This document shows positions 46,763 to 59,643 of a stretch of DNA of 64,000 nucleotides, one piece after another; position 1 is the stretch's first letter, and every line of letters begins with the position of its first letter. Source of the DNA: Chinchilla lanigera (taxonomy: Eukaryota > Chordata > Mammalia > Rodentia > Chinchillidae); assembly GCF_000276665.1 (NCBI RefSeq), contig NW_004955418.1:4013360-4077359 (forward strand), given 5' to 3'. Under the pieces are notes generated by a model that saw nothing but the letters and a program-made list of their open reading frames with translations, had not been told where the DNA came from and ran no database searches. The position numbers and the translations under genes were made by a program.

Positions 46763-47049
46763 AACACAGACTATCGAGGTACTAGTTTTTGTTCTGTTCA
46801 CATTTTGCCCTACCTTAACTTTGCTTCATTTTACTTCATCTTGAATGTTGGCTGACATTTCGTTTTTACTGCAAACAAATACTGCTTCTCTATTCTGGAG
46901 ACAACACTAAGATAGGTCTGTTTGATGAAGACTTGTTGGGTTTCCCTCTGGGGCTTCAATTAACCTAAGGTATGTGGCATTGCTCTTTATTACCTCCACT
47001 CTTTTGTCTTATCTGCTTTCCCTATAGTTATCTAATTACAACCATCCTA

Positions 47050-47082
47050 TCTTCTCTCTCTCTTTCTCACCCCCTCTCTCTT

Positions 47083-47115
<33 letters not shown>

Positions 47116-47135
47116 GCTCTCTGTTTCTCTCTCAT
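47050..47135 (+). repeat. (CT)n simple repeat
   Basis: About 85 bp of CT units with a few interruptions. Confidence 0.95.
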
Positions 47136-48215
47136 GCCTGCTCACGAGATTCCTAGGATTATCTCCTGAAAGAAAGCATGGATGAATAGGGAGTAGTTAC
47201 AGCCAGTAACTACTAAAATTAATAACCTATCCAAATACACTATTCCTTTTCTGAAATACGTTTTGTCTGCTTGCAGTTGTATTAAGTTCAAGATTGTTTT
47301 GGCTGTATTAATTTTGTGTTAAGCTCAGACTGAGTTGAACCATTTTGGTTTGCTCTTTGATTTTTACTGTTTCAATTCTACATCTGCTTTCTTCTTTGCT
47401 TATACTACCATTTCTACCATTTCTGTTCTTGTTTTCTGCATTCCTTGTGGTCCAACCTGGTATTGATCTTCATTTTATATCCATGCCTATTTTGTAACAT
47501 GGAAATGCACAATATTAATTGTGATTAACTTTATATTGACTGGAATGTTAGTATCTATTCTATCTTATTCATCTTGGACAGATTCTGGATCAGATGCATT
47601 TGCTTCAAATCAGTAAGAAGCTACTGAGAAGTTCCTCCTAAGTTTTGTGTTGTGCTCAGGCCAACTGATATTAGAAGATCATTAAGGAACTTATAGTCAT
47701 TTAGAAATATGCATAGGCATCAACATAGCATAAAAGAGCTGAAGACACTGTTACAACTAAATATTATGGGATGTAGGAAAATGAAGAACAATATGGTTTT
47801 GAGTTGTTCATTAAAAACTATTTTTGATGATGGTGAAATGCAGGATTGAAGGAAACAGTTTGACTAGATGCAAGATCGTCATATTGGAATCTGAAATAAA
47901 ACAGTTTACAAAGACTTAGATAATATCAATCTTAAAAGATACTTATTTTTCTTATGAGTTTTAAATTCTGAGCATGATTCATTGAGGCATTATTTAATGA
48001 AGTCCTATTTGTGAACGTAGTAGAGACTGCTACTTGTCCTCCAAAGCCTGTCTTTCTTTTTTGATGTTAATAGAATTATGACTGCAAAATGACTCTCCAG
48101 TTGTGTCTTCCTTAATTAAAACAATGATAGTTTACCAAAAATAGTATAAGTGCAAGATAAAGTCTCTAGCTCCAAAAGAAGTAAAACTAATATATTTTTG
48201 ATAATGTTTTGTGAA
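47136..48215. other. Intergenic, no gene recognised
   Basis: AT-rich, probably more L1-derived sequence, but I cannot place it with confidence. Confidence 0.35.
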
Positions 48216-48219
48216 ACCC

Positions 48220-48845
48220 AGCTGTTTCCTTTCTAGATATCTTTCTGAAAGTGTTAAAGACATCATATCATAGTGACATGTGTACACCTATGTTTATAGC
48301 AGCACAACTCATAATAGCTAACTCTTAGAATAAGCCTATATTTCCATCAGCAGATGAATGGATAAAAAAGTGTAATACTTCTACATACTGGAGTACCACT
48401 CTGCCATAAATAAGGATAAACTTGAGGTGTGTAGGAAAACAGATGCACCTTGAGACCCATAATGTTAAGTGAAATAGACATAGAAGTTTAAATATTGCTT
48501 AGTTTTTCTTATAGGAGAAACCAAAAGTATAAAGAGAAAAATTAAAGATAGACAATAAGAAATAAGGAGATAGATCGTTTGCAAAAAAGAATGGGACTAA
48601 GAAATGTAGGGAAGGGGGAAAGGAAAGAAGGAGAGGAATGGAAAAAGAATTAAGATGTGCTATGTAGTTGAGGATAGCAATATGTAATGTAACAACCACT
48701 ATTAATTCGTATTATTTTGTCTTGAAACCCTGTATCACTTTAAATGTTCTTTGTTTGATTTGTTTGTGTTTGTGATACTGGTATACTGCCACTGTTCTAT
48801 TTTTTGTTTGTTTCTCATTTACCACTCTCTTTAAAATAAAAAAAA
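48220..48845 (+). mobile_element. L1 ORF2 end and 3'UTR, plus strand
   Basis: The phrases atgtttatagcagcacaact and agcagatgaatggataaaaa, then gtgaaatagacatagaagtt, give the end of L1 ORF2. They are followed by a purine tract (gaagggggaaaggaaagaag) and the tail ctttaaaataaaaaaaag. Confidence 0.85.
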
Positions 48846-49869
48846 GATGTGCTATGTAGATATACTTCCCACAACTAACGCAATCATTATGCTCTGCAAA
48901 CAAGTGCTGATAAAAAAATAACAATTGAAGAATAGTTTTGTCAGATATGTTTTATTTGGAGAATCATTAATTGTAGCTTTACATGTTTCTTTCAAGTCTT
49001 ATGGACTTTTATCATGGATGCTGTCATGTAGGTCTCAGTCATTTCAAGATAACCAATGGAGCCAAGTACTGTATGACTTTCCTTCTTAGCTTTAACCCTT
49101 GCTTCCTGTAAATGGTACTTTCTATTACATTTTTATGAGCCACACTATCTCTTACATTAAGTAGAGATAAAGATTCTGACTTAGATGATGCTTGTGCAGA
49201 ATACTGGGACCATCTCTTGCAATTTAAACGGTGGTCCCATCCAGACTTTCTCTAAACCTTTGTGCATTCATGCAAAGGTTGTATTGGGTCCTCAGAACTA
49301 CCTTGAGGTTCCTAAGTATAATCTGTATGGGCAATTGGAATACGTTTGCAGGATATATGTCTTACTGGCTGCAACTGGTTTAACATATTGTTCCTACAGA
49401 GTGTGGTAAGAGGAAGAGGGAAAAGTGTAAAACTGAAACTAATAACTATGCTACTTGATACACCTGATTGGAGCGTTCCTGGGAAGGAAACCTGAGTATG
49501 ACTGAGAAAGATGGAAGAAAAGCTTCAGGGTGTGTGTTGGACTTCATCCCCACACTATGTGCATAGTGATTATTTTCCAGTGTATCACATATCATGATTG
49601 TACAATGAGGAAATTTAACCAGGCTGTCTCTGAGCATTCTTACAGAGTGCAGTTTCTTATAGTTTTGTTCCTTCACCATTTTACAAATGGACCAAAGAAA
49701 AGAGGAAAACATTAAGCATTTATTGTTTTGATTTTATAATTAACAAGTAGTTTTATTGGTGAGTAAAATTGTTTTATTGGAATTAACCAATTATTAACAG
49801 GTTATTTTGGCAAGAGTACTGTAGTCAAATGGAGGTAGAACATCTACGTATCATTCATTCTTTTATACA
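48846..49869. other. Intergenic, no gene recognised
   Basis: No named repeat or exon. Confidence 0.4.
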
Positions 49870-50095
49870 ACATTTATTATGTGCCAGTTAATTATCATTA
49901 TGTTCTTTTTTTCACTTTTAGCATATTAGCTCATTTAATAGTACCATAATACCATGAAGTGGAATGTATCTCCCCATTTTACAGATGAGAAGACAGGCAC
50001 AGGGAAGTTTAGTAACCTTCTACAAGTCACACTTCCATACAAGATGGATTGGAATTCCAACTGTCTGGTGCTAGGTCCAGGGCTTTTTGCTACAG
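49870..50095 (-). repeat. MIR SINE, minus strand
   Basis: The phrases ctccccattttacagatgag, caggcacagggaagtttagt and tctacaagtcacact are the reverse complement of the MIR core. Confidence 0.85.
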
Positions 50096-50117
50096 TATTA
50101 GTCTAGAAAATACAAAG

Positions 50118-50157
50118 AAGAAAGGAGGAGGAGGAAGAAAAGAAGGAGGAGAAGGAA
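50118..50157 (+). repeat. GGA-rich simple repeat
   Basis: About 40 bp of gga, aag and gaa units. Confidence 0.85.
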
Positions 50158-51719
50158 TGAATCATGATGACACTATAAGAGGTCTCCCAGGTGAAAAGGA
50201 CAAGAATATCCACTTGCTTCCCATCCTTAAAGTACCTATACACAACTGAATGTGATTTAAAGTAATTAATCTCTGCCTGCCACACTGCTATGATTATTGC
50301 ATAGCAATGCATTTTAATGAACACAACTGCCCCAGGAATGGTGCTGTTACATGAAATTGTATGAAATTGCCCATAGTTGATAATTTTCAACTTATAAAAA
50401 TGTGAGTATCATAAAGTTTGGCCTACTGTGTGATTGTTACCCTTAGCTTTAAAGGAAAGGAAGTTTGGCATTGTTAAGGTATGTTATCAAATTTATGGAG
50501 ATTGAGGGTGGTGGTGCTGATATCTTGAATAAAATTCAAACTCTAAGTCTCATGCTTTCAAAATGTTATTCTCCATCTGTGCATGACACTGCACACAACT
50601 TCTCACTGTATAACTATCTGTCTTGCCTTTCTGTTTCCTATGTCCCTAACCATGTTTGCACACACACCTAATGGTACTGCTTGTTGTGGCGAATTACCAT
50701 TATTCCAGGGCCCTTCCAATTAAAGTGTGGTTTGTGAGTCAGAATCATGGTATTACTTGTTACAAATGCAGAATTTACATCCTCCTTTGCCCCTAGGACT
50801 ACTGAATCAGAATCTGCATTTCAAACAAAGTGTCCATGAAAGTACTTAAAAATTTGATGTGCTTTTTTAGAGTGTTCAAGGGCTAAAAGCATGAGGCACT
50901 AGAAGCTCTCACCTGGTCAGGAAAGTCAATAAAATATTGCTTTAATGGAAAATTGGAGAAGAAATGCTTCTGTCAAATCCAGATGATTCTTCTGTATTCA
51001 GATAAATGGACATGACAGAGAAAGTTTACAATTTGAGAAAGTTCAGATGCTGGGATCCTTGCTGAATGAGAAACTAGGCTATGAAGTTTAATTAAATTGG
51101 CCAATCCCACGAGTCTTCCTAATTTTCTCCCCTGTGTTGACCTTCTATTTGCTCTGTCCCCACTAAAACTGAGCTTCATTCCTGAAAATGTGGACAATTT
51201 TATTTTCTTAATTTTGTACAGTTTAAAAACATAACATACTCAAAGATGCATAAATAAAAAGCTGAGTCTAATCCAGGGGGAATTACCCAGTTCTGATTCA
51301 CATCCTATTAACCACAGGGAAAAGCCTGCACCCGTGCTGGTAAAGAACTCACAGGAAGAGGATTTTGAACTAAGTAGAATATGAATCAGGCTCAGGGAAA
51401 TCCCAGGAGCTAGAATTGAGAGTGCTGAAAGGAGCCAGTTAAGATTTTGTCCTGAGATAACAAGTGCCATGTATAACAAGAATGGTCGGGGGAAAAAGAC
51501 ATACTGTATGCCAAAGCAATAGGTCAGACTTGTGTAATGTGATAAGACAATAGGGTACCCTGCCCACCTTGTATTTACTAGGGCTTAAACTGCTACCTCA
51601 GAGCACAGGAAAAGGAGAAGGTAATAAGTATCAACTCATCCACTCTGCTTCTAGCTGGGTAAGGCAAAGAAAGTTTATGGGATAGGAAAGATGAAATCAA
51701 TGCAAACTTTTAAAAAAAT
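50158..51719. other. Intergenic, no gene recognised
   Basis: AT-rich sequence without a repeat I can name. Confidence 0.4.
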
Positions 51720-52369
51720 TGTTATAGGCAGCTGAGTTAGCTAGAAATATTATAGGCAGTCAGACAGGGCCAGGCCCTCAAAGGAGCCAGTATGAAAAAC
51801 AAGATACCTTGCAAATGGAGATGTATTTGCTGCGGGCCAGACCTCAAGACAAAGGACAAAACAAATGCACCACATACCTCCCTAGATATGGACATCAGGG
51901 ATTGATATTCTGAATAGGTAGCAATCACTTTGAAAAAGCCAGGAAGAGTCACTAGCCCAACCCCCTACAGGAAAAGCCCCTGTTCTGTATTCGTACCCGC
52001 TTGCTATGTGACTCACTTGCCCATTTGATCCCAATTTAATCAATTTTACCTGAACATTTATACTTGTAATCTTATTGACTGACCATGGTTTCATCCCACC
52101 TCATGCTCAGCTTGTAATTTCCCATTTTCCCCTATCTTCGACCTGTCTCACCTTGTGGTTTTGCTCTATAAATTCCCTGGGAAGGGCAAATTCCTTGGCA
52201 ACCCACTTGGACCCTCTTTTGTCCCTCTCTTGGACAGAAGTTTTCTTTTCCTCAATAAATATATTCTCCTCTTAATCTCCATTGTTCCTAAAATTCATTC
52301 TTCGATTTCAGAAAGCATGAACTCATCCCAGATATTGTTCAGGTTAGGAGTTTCTATTCCCTTGTATCA
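51720..52369 (+). repeat. 5' LTR of the endogenous retrovirus
   Basis: The LTR begins tgttataggcagctgagtta and ends ttcccttgtatca, giving TG...CA ends. It contains a TATA-like tctataaattccctg near 52165 and a polyadenylation signal aataaa at about 52255. The left border is inferred. Confidence 0.65.
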
Positions 52370-52372
52370 TTT

Positions 52373-52390
52373 TGGAGGTTCCACTGAGAT
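52373..52390 (+). promoter_or_regulatory. Primer-binding site, tRNA-Gln type
   Basis: The 18 nt tggaggttccactgagat differ at one position from the complement of the tRNA-Gln 3' end including CCA. They lie 3 nt after the LTR end, as expected. Confidence 0.8.
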
Positions 52391-54271
52391 CGTTGGATGG
52401 AGGTAACAGTTTGCTTTTGTTTCATAGACTCTGGATTGGGACTCATTTAGGTAACAAATTTTTATGTTTCAAATTTTGTTATGCTTTTGCCTGTTGGTTA
52501 TAATTGCTTATGCTTTGTCTCTTATATAGTTTTGTTAAAATATTGACAAATCTAAGTTAACAACATGGGAAGGTTATAAGGTTATGATATTTCTTTAATG
52601 AGACATTTTATTAATGTTTTATTCTGGCATATGTTGCATTTAAACTGGTTGCTAAATGTACTGATTTTCCTTGCTTGACTTTACTTAGCTAGGGAGGGTA
52701 ATGTCAGAATGCTCCTAGTGGACTTAAACTTTGTAAAATGGGTCTTTTAAAATCTAACTCAGACTTAGAAAATATACATGCCTATATAATAAACCACTTT
52801 GTACTTTTCTTTTTAGAGGCATGTAAAATTAGAAAAAGAACTCTAGACTGTTCCAACTAAGTTAAGCCCATAGATGATGAGCGTTTGTTAACACTGAAGC
52901 CAGAGAAGTCACCTTAGATAAAGAACATGTACCCCGTCTCTGGGTCAGATGAGATATAGGAATTTTGCCCATCCAGGAGACCACACATAAAATCCATGTC
53001 CCAGCTTAGTGTTCTGGGCAGGTCTGCCTTGGGAAGCTGAACCTGAGACACAGTGGAGAGAACCAACTTCTGGGTGACACTGGAAGGAAGTATCTCCAAA
53101 GGCAACACACTTCTGTGACCCAAAATATATTTAGTCTAAGGGAGGATCTCCAACCTTTCCTCTTCTCCTAGGTCTAGTGCTAGGTAACTTTGTTCAGGCT
53201 TTTAACTATCCCTTGTAGAACTTTGACAAATAGGGATTACTCTGCCAGCTAGTCAAATGCTCTTAGAGCAGCTGCCACTCTTTAAAGGTTTCCCCAGCAT
53301 CTCTTTGGTGAATCCCTATTGAAGCCAATGACCAATGGAATGTTGACCAGAGAGACAGCTGGATTCCTTTCTGGAGACTGATCTCTGGTTGTGTGGGCCA
53401 ATAGAAACTGAGAGCAACTGAGGAGTCATGGCCAGGGCTACTCTCTGGTGGATACCAAAGGCTCCTTGGTGGAAACTGACTCCTGACCACTGAAAAATCT
53501 CCACTTATCTATCATACTTATCTCTCTCTGCCAGTAGACTAGGAATTCTCCATAAGCTTTTCAGTCTAGCCACTTAACTATCCCACCCTTCAGAAACTAG
53601 GCTCAGGCAACTTGCAACAATTTGCATTTCACAGAGGCTAGCAGGGAAGTGATTCACATTTGTGCCTTACATATGCTAACTAAGAGCAAAAAGAGATTCT
53701 TGTCAGCCTTAACTAACGTGCCTTTAGTAATATTTAAATGTGATTACCAGGTGGTAAATATAAGCTTAACCTGTGAGCTTCAAAATTTAAATAAAACATA
53801 GTCTTGTCCTGTTACTAGGAAAGGTTGCCTTGGTAATTAGATAGGTGACATGAGTGTCTTTGGAGATTTCTTTGTCCTAGGGCCCAGGGTGGAATTTCTC
53901 AGGTTAATTATCTCTTATCTATCACCAAAGGTGATCTCTTTCAAACAAAAGTTGATCTACTTCTAACTCACCTTTTTATACATGGCCTCTTAAAAAAAAT
54001 TTTTATCAGATTAATAGTATCCTTCAGTTATTATTGGCTGATCAGGTCCACAACCTCTCAAATAAGTACAGCAAAAGCTAAATAAAAGGAGACAAATAGA
54101 ATTATTTCAGGGTTCTAGAAGAATCAAAGCCCTCTTACAGAGTTCAAGGATTCTCTCAGGGCTAAGACCTTCTCTGGGTGGTCCATGTTTTTTTTAGTTA
54201 TCAGAAGAAAGGAGAGGAGTAGTCAAGAAGGGTAAAATCACTCCAGGACTTCTCCAAGCATGGTATTAAAT

Positions 54272-54839
54272 TGTTACGGCAAAATTCAGGCTGTATTCCG
54301 CAAGAGACCAAAGAACTTTATGAGTACAGACAAAGTTTTAATTTAGACCGATCACCTCTCATTCTGACTTGCAAGTCAGGGATGTGGGCATGGACCTGCC
54401 TTTGTTTCCAGCTTATATACGTTTTTTGTTTCCATGGTAACAGATTGGAATGTTGTAGCCCTGGCCACATGTTGTTTCCTTGTGCTACGTAACTGGGTCA
54501 GGCTCCAGTCATGAGCCCAACCACAATGATATATACTTTCTGCTCTCTGTTCTATATGTCCCCCTTTAGATAACCATACATTTCCTTTATGGTTACAATG
54601 TTTATCTAGGGCCAGGGAAAGGATGAAACAACCCAGGCAAGGTCATAGGTAGTTATTTAGGCCCTGGCATTCTTTGTCTTTGGAGAAGCTTTCCAGAGCT
54701 AAGTCAGGACGGCAAAGTTAACTCTTTACAACCTCTCCGGGATGTTTCTCAAGACACATTTTGAGGCTTGTATTAAGGCTAGAATTATTCTATCTTAAAA
54801 TGATATGCTAAGAGTCACTCTCCCCTACAGAATTAATCC
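54272..54839 (-). mobile_element. Solo LTR, class II (ERVK/IAP-like), nested
   Basis: On the minus strand the block begins TGTAGGGGAGAGTGAC and ends TTGCCGTAACA, ends typical of IAP-like LTRs. It is about 568 bp. No matching 6-bp target duplication is visible (ttaaat and gaatta flank it), so the borders are tentative. Confidence 0.55.
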
Positions 54840-54989
54840 ACCCAGGAGTGAGAGGCTATAGTCTTTATCCAGCTGAGATCAGATCTAAGTGTCCTTGTTG
54901 TGATCTTGTGTTATCCTTTGAGGATTTCCAGCTTCATCTGCCATTACAGGCCTTAATAGGGATTAGTGATTCACATTTAGAGAACACGA

Positions 54990-55038
54990 ACTCATCCCAG
55001 ATGTTGTTCAGGTTGGGAGTTTCTATTCCCCTGTATCA
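54990..55038 (+). repeat. 3' LTR remnant of the endogenous retrovirus
   Basis: The block from actcatcccagatgttgttc to ttcccctgtatca matches the end of the 5' LTR with few changes. Most of this LTR upstream of the block is missing or too diverged to recognise. Confidence 0.7.
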
Positions 55039-55199
55039 AAGTCATTTCAATCACATGTTTATACATTTTCCATGAACATGAAAACCTATTCCTGTTTCAG
55101 AAGGGAATTGTTAGCACCTGTCTAGAAATTCTAATCATACAAATGGTGTTCAGAGTTTCACAGTTGCTGCCTTAAGGGGAAATTCTTAACCATTTCTAC

Positions 55200-55760
55200 C
55201 TTTTCCTTGTGTGCTTTTTCCTCAAGATTCATTTCAAAATTGCTTACCTACTGACAGCACACTGTACAAATTTCTTTGCACACCAATCATTATGCTAAAC
55301 AGCATATCATGGAGACATTTCCACTCAAATATGTACAAAACTGCCTCATTATTTTTTGGATCTTTGCAGTGGTCTGTTGGATGGTTAAATATTACCATAA
55401 CTTATTTAGCCCATCCTCAATTGGTATACAATGAGGGTTTCAATTCTTCTATTTAACATCCCTGTGTGTATCAAATAGACAACACAGCATCATAATTAAG
55501 GATAAAGACTGTAGAGATAAATGTGTAGCACTGAAAGACCAACTTTCCACATCATGAGTTTCTAGGGGAAGTGACTACTTCTCTGTGTTTTCTGATGTGT
55601 GGTAAGCAATGTTCAAGGGTGAGCTACTTTCTTCGGGGTAGCATATCTCTAGGATAAATTTCTGGAAGTGGAATCATTATGCCAAAGAGTATGTATATTC
55701 ACAACTGTAATACATATCGTGTTACCCTTCATTGGTTTTATGACTCATTCAAAGTATAAG
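55200..55760 (-). mobile_element. Old L1 ORF2 fragment, minus strand
   Basis: The phrases ctaggataaatttctggaag and tggaatcattatgccaaaga match the reverse complement of old L1 ORF2 sequence. The stretch 55485-55620 looks different, possibly a MIR. Confidence 0.6.
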
Positions 55761-57335
55761 TATACCTCTTCTCCCTAATTTCCTTGAGTATGTTGGTAAA
55801 TAGATATTTGTTTTTTCCTTCTATTTACTAGCGAGTTAAAAGGCTGTCCACCAATAAAGCTTAGAAAAGACGGCAGAAAAATGGAAAGGTGAGGAATAGG
55901 ATTAAAATAACATGTTTTCCATTTTTCTGAGGTATATCTTTATCATTACAAAAAGAGTTAAATATCACTCAATTTTCATTCACCTAGATTTATCCACTGA
56001 GATTCCAGTGAAGCCTTAGAATCCTGTCCTATGTTGCAAAGGCTTTATGGTCCTTTTCTCCTATTTCTGTTTTTTCCTTTTCTACCACAGGAAAGGACTA
56101 TTATTTCCAATTGCCTGAAACTTAGGAGAGACCATGTGACTTCTTGGTGGAACTACCAAGGAGGTAAACCTTACGCTCCCTTTCCTGGGCCTACCTCCGA
56201 AATACTCCACGTCATCTTCTACTTGCTTTGGGATTTGCTCCCGTATTTCCTTTTAATCTGTGAACTAAAATAGTTGTTTTTTTCTTTTTTAAAAGATTAA
56301 ATTACTTTAACTCAGCTATTTTTAAACACATGGTAGAAAACTGAAACAAGATATAGAGATATAAATAAAAAGGACAAATCTCTTTTCTTGTTAGATCCCT
56401 TACATCTCTTATCCCATCCCTCTCAGGTTAATGACTCCCAACTGTTTTATATGTGCTTTTCAGAAAATGCCTATGTCTGTGTGTGGTCACACAGATAAAC
56501 TCCAGATGGAAAACACGTGGAACTCTGCTAACATATTCTCTAACAGTTTTGTTTTTTCCCTTAACAATATATCTTGAACTTTTTTCTTGACTACAGAATA
56601 TAGATCTATATATTTCAAATGACTGCACCATGACTTATTGCATAGATCTAAGAACTTTATTCAATTTTAGAGTCAATCAATTTGCTTTGATTTTAGAGTC
56701 ATGTTAGAATATAAGCATTAAATCCTTCTCCGACTCCCATTGAGGAGCCCAAGGTGCTAAATTCAGTAGAAGTTACAACAGGAAGCACTACGTATAGAAA
56801 AACAAAATCAGATAACCAAGTCTTTCTCTAAAACTTGCCAAAGACCAGCATTTCCAAAATTTATTCTTAAAAATCTACCATGTGCCAGAACTATGCTAGG
56901 TATTATCTAACATAATATTCATAAACAAAATTAATAATGTGTTAAAACTAACATAGAATAGAGAAAAATGATTTTCCTATTCTCTCTGCAGAGCCACACT
57001 CTTCCTATGATAAACTCCATATTTTTAACATGAAGAGGTAGGAAGGTACAATTTTATTAATGTATTAGGGATTTCTGCTAAATGAATACATTTTATCTAA
57101 GGGTAACTATCTAAGACAATGGATCTATTCATTTGCTTCATTGTAGCAGCTATTTTCTTTTTTCTGTATATCCCATAGCTTTATGCTTTAGACCTTAAAT
57201 GTACACAATAAAATTTATTACAAAAAAGGTTAGGATGGTAGTAGAGATTTTCAGTAGTCTTTTATTCTCCAGTACTGGTGATGACCTACTGTGGCAATGC
57301 AAAGTTCTCACAGTATAACTTGTAACAACTGAATT
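55761..57335. other. Intergenic, no gene recognised
   Basis: AT-rich sequence with no named repeat or exon. Confidence 0.4.
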
Positions 57336-57337
57336 TG

Positions 57338-57402
57338 TAATCCCAGTACTCTGGGAGGCTGAGGCAGGAAGATTACAAGTTTGAGCCCAGACTGGGATAT
57401 AT
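57338..57402 (+). repeat. B1 fragment
   Basis: The phrases tgtaatcccagtactctggg and aggctgaggcaggaagatta are the B1 5' half. It runs into a microsatellite. Confidence 0.85.
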
Positions 57403-57478
57403 CTCTCTCTCTCTCTCTCTATATATATCTATATCTATGTATCTATATCTATATCATCTATATCTATATATCTATCTC
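57402..57478 (+). repeat. (CT)n/(TATC)n compound microsatellite
   Basis: A CT run passes into tatatctatatctatg-type units. Confidence 0.9.
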
Positions 57479-57711
57479 GTATGTTTTCTCACACATCTGG
57501 AATGTAGAATAAAACTCCAAGACAACCTTCAAGTAGTAAGGGGCTACTAGGGAAAGATTAAGAGAGGGAGAGAGAAAGATATGAGAGGGTAGTAGTGAGG
57601 GGAGGATATATTCAATATATATTCAATCTCCAGGACCAAGCATACATACACACATTATAACAACTGAAAAAGAAAGAAATTTTGAATAGTGCATGTGAAG
57701 TGGCAACTGTC

Positions 57712-58214
57712 TTGCTCCATTCTGGCTGCTATAACAAAATACTTTAGACTAAGTAGCTTATAAACAATATAAATTTATTTCTGTTGGTTCTGGAGGTTGA
57801 GAAGCCAAGATCAAAATAGATATCTGGTGAGGTATTTAGTGAGGGCATATTTCCTCATAGATATGGCATTCTCTTGCTAAATCTCACATGAAGGAAGGAG
57901 AAAGAGCTTCCTTGAGGACTGGGGATTTAGCTCAGTGGCAAAGCGCCTGCCTGGCAAGCGCAAGGTCATGAGTTCGGTTCCCGGTACCGGAGAAAAACCA
58001 AAACAAAACAAAACAAAACAAAACAAAAAACCCAAAAACAAATAAAAAAGAGCTTCCTTGGGCTTTATAAGGCTACTAATATCCTTCAAGAAGGATCTAC
58101 CATCACTCCTAAGCACCTCCTAAAAGGTCACTCCCCCTAATATCATTACCTTGGGGATTAGGATTTTACCACAGGTATTTGTGAGGGGAGGGCACAAACA
58201 CTTAGGCCATAGCA
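57712..58214 (-). mobile_element. MaLR LTR, minus strand, split by a SINE
   Basis: The plus strand reads ggctgctataacaaaatact, then tctgttggttctggaggttg and, after the SINE, gggcacaaacacttaggcca. This is the reverse complement of a MaLR LTR. An ID-like SINE interrupts it. Confidence 0.85.
57915..58046 (+). repeat. ID-like SINE with 14-bp target-site duplication, inside MaLR LTR
   Basis: The core aggactggggatttagctca to ggtaccgg is close to the copy at 1361, followed by a (CAAAA)n tail. The exact duplication aaagagcttccttg flanks it at 57901-57914 and 58047-58060. It postdates the LTR. Confidence 0.95.
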
Positions 58215-58875
58215 GCAGGGATTGCTGCTGACTATGCTCTAATTGTCATGTAATGGTCCTCAGGAGTGAGGGTCATGTGTCCCTAGATTGTAGAGATTGA
58301 TGTTTTCTGTTCTCAGGCAAAGCACATTTAATTCTGTGTAGAGATAGCATGTTTATTCAACTTCAAGATTTTCAGTGTCTTTTGTCTCTCACTGGATAAA
58401 ATGTTCATGATCTAACATGTTGCATTAATGTAATAAAATACTCTAAGGTATGGTTTTCAATTCAGGTGATGAATTAGAATCACACAGGGAACTTAAAAAA
58501 CACAAACCTCGATCAATTAAATTGGAATCTCTGATAGTGGACTCTAAATATTGGTACTGTATTTCTTAAAAGAACCCCAGGTGGTTTTAATGTACAGTGA
58601 AGGCTTAGTTGTCACCAATCAGTTCAGGGTTCTTTTGCTCCATTCAGATAGAAATCATGAACTGGCAAAGTGCAGCTCTGTTAGTGGCCACGATGCCACC
58701 AGTTGACACTGCCTGTTGCCGGTCTCCGCAACTGCTGGCTCCCTCAGGTCAATGCTGGCTAGGTGCTGTCAGTCAACTCTACTGGGTGCTGGTCTCTTTG
58801 TCAGTTGCTTGTCTCTAGAGGTTGTCTGGCCTAACAGAGCATAATGTTTGTAGATTTGCCTTTTAAAACAAATGG
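58215..58875. other. Intergenic, no gene recognised
   Basis: No named repeat or exon. Confidence 0.4.
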
Positions 58876-59165
58876 TCTGTCCACACTCCTCAGGATAAGA
58901 TCTCTGTAAGGACCCTCCAAGTCCATAGTATCCAAGAAATAAACCACCAGATTTACAGGACTACTGGAGTAAGGTTTTATTTAAACAGGACCTGTGGTGC
59001 AGCACAGGAGGTGAATACACCAGAAAGATTGCTCCTGAACTAACCTGAAAATATGAGAGGCTTGCTTCTTAGTTGGCCATAGCAGGCCTGTGATTGGTCT
59101 AAATTTGAGCTTGCTGATTGGTCCAAAGTCAATTCTCCTGCTTGGTTCAAATTTAAAAAAGACAT
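58876..59165 (-). mobile_element. LTR fragment, minus strand
   Basis: On the minus strand the sequence contains several CCAAT boxes, polyadenylation signals (aataaa in ttaaataaaaccttac) and ends GAGTGTGGACA. These are LTR features. The class is not resolved. Confidence 0.45.
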
Positions 59166-59179
59166 CCAGAACAGCTGTC

Positions 59180-59525
59180 TTACTGATTTTTCTCATTGCT
59201 GAGACAAAATACCCACACCCAAAGTTAAAGGAGGAAAGTTTATTTTGGCTCACAGCTTGTAGATGTTTTAGTCCATAACTGGCTGGTTCCAAGGCAGGGT
59301 GGCATGACAAAGGGGCATTGCAGAGGAGAAAGACTGTATGCCATGGCAGGGCAAGCAAAAGGCAGCAAGCAGCAAGTGACACATCAGCAGCAGAAGCAGC
59401 AGAGTCACTGGCGCAGGAATCCAGATGGTGGCTTTTGAGAATTCACCTGCTTAGAACCAAGGCACCGAGGCAATAGGCACCCTGGTTACATTTCAGATCA
59501 ATGGCATTTAATCACAGTTATGTCA
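59180..59525 (-). mobile_element. Rodent MaLR LTR (MT/ORR1-like), minus strand, truncated
   Basis: The plus strand reads cattgctgagacaaaatacc, then ggaggaaagtttattttggc, tcacagcttgtagatgtttt and ggcagggtggcatgacaaag, typical of reverse-complement rodent MaLR LTRs. Confidence 0.8.
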
Positions 59526-59529
59526 TTTT

Positions 59530-59643
59530 CTTTTTCTTTTCTTTTTTTTTTTTTTTTGGTTTTCTTCCAGTACCGGGAATTGAACTCATGACCTTGCACT
59601 TGCCAGGCAGGTGCTGTGCCACTAAGATAAATCCCCAGCCCCT
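59530..59643 (-). repeat. ID-like SINE, minus strand, with 10-bp target-site duplication
   Basis: A T run is followed by ccagtaccgggaattgaact, then gcacttgccaggcaggtgct and gataaatccccagccc. The duplication acagttatgt flanks it (59514-59523 and 59644-59653). Confidence 0.92.

Larger units (their letters stand above)
51720..55038 (+). mobile_element. Degenerate endogenous retrovirus with tRNA-Gln primer-binding site
   Basis: A 5' LTR (51720-52369) is followed after 3 nt by an 18-nt site that matches the 3' end of tRNA-Gln at 17 of 18 positions. The final 60 bp of the LTR (actcatcccagatattgttc onward to cttgtatca) recur at 54990-55038, giving the end of the 3' LTR. The interior of about 2.6 kb is broken by stops and I see no intact gag, pol or env frame. 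A second LTR of another class is nested inside in the opposite orientation. It is an inactive relic. Confidence 0.75.

Noticed and set aside
47050..47135. Possible regulatory GAGA-type site
   Set aside because: Plain CT microsatellite; no other evidence of function.
52730..52830. Possible gag start in the retroviral relic
   Set aside because: The frame breaks after a short distance and there is no supporting motif. I leave the interior as decayed.
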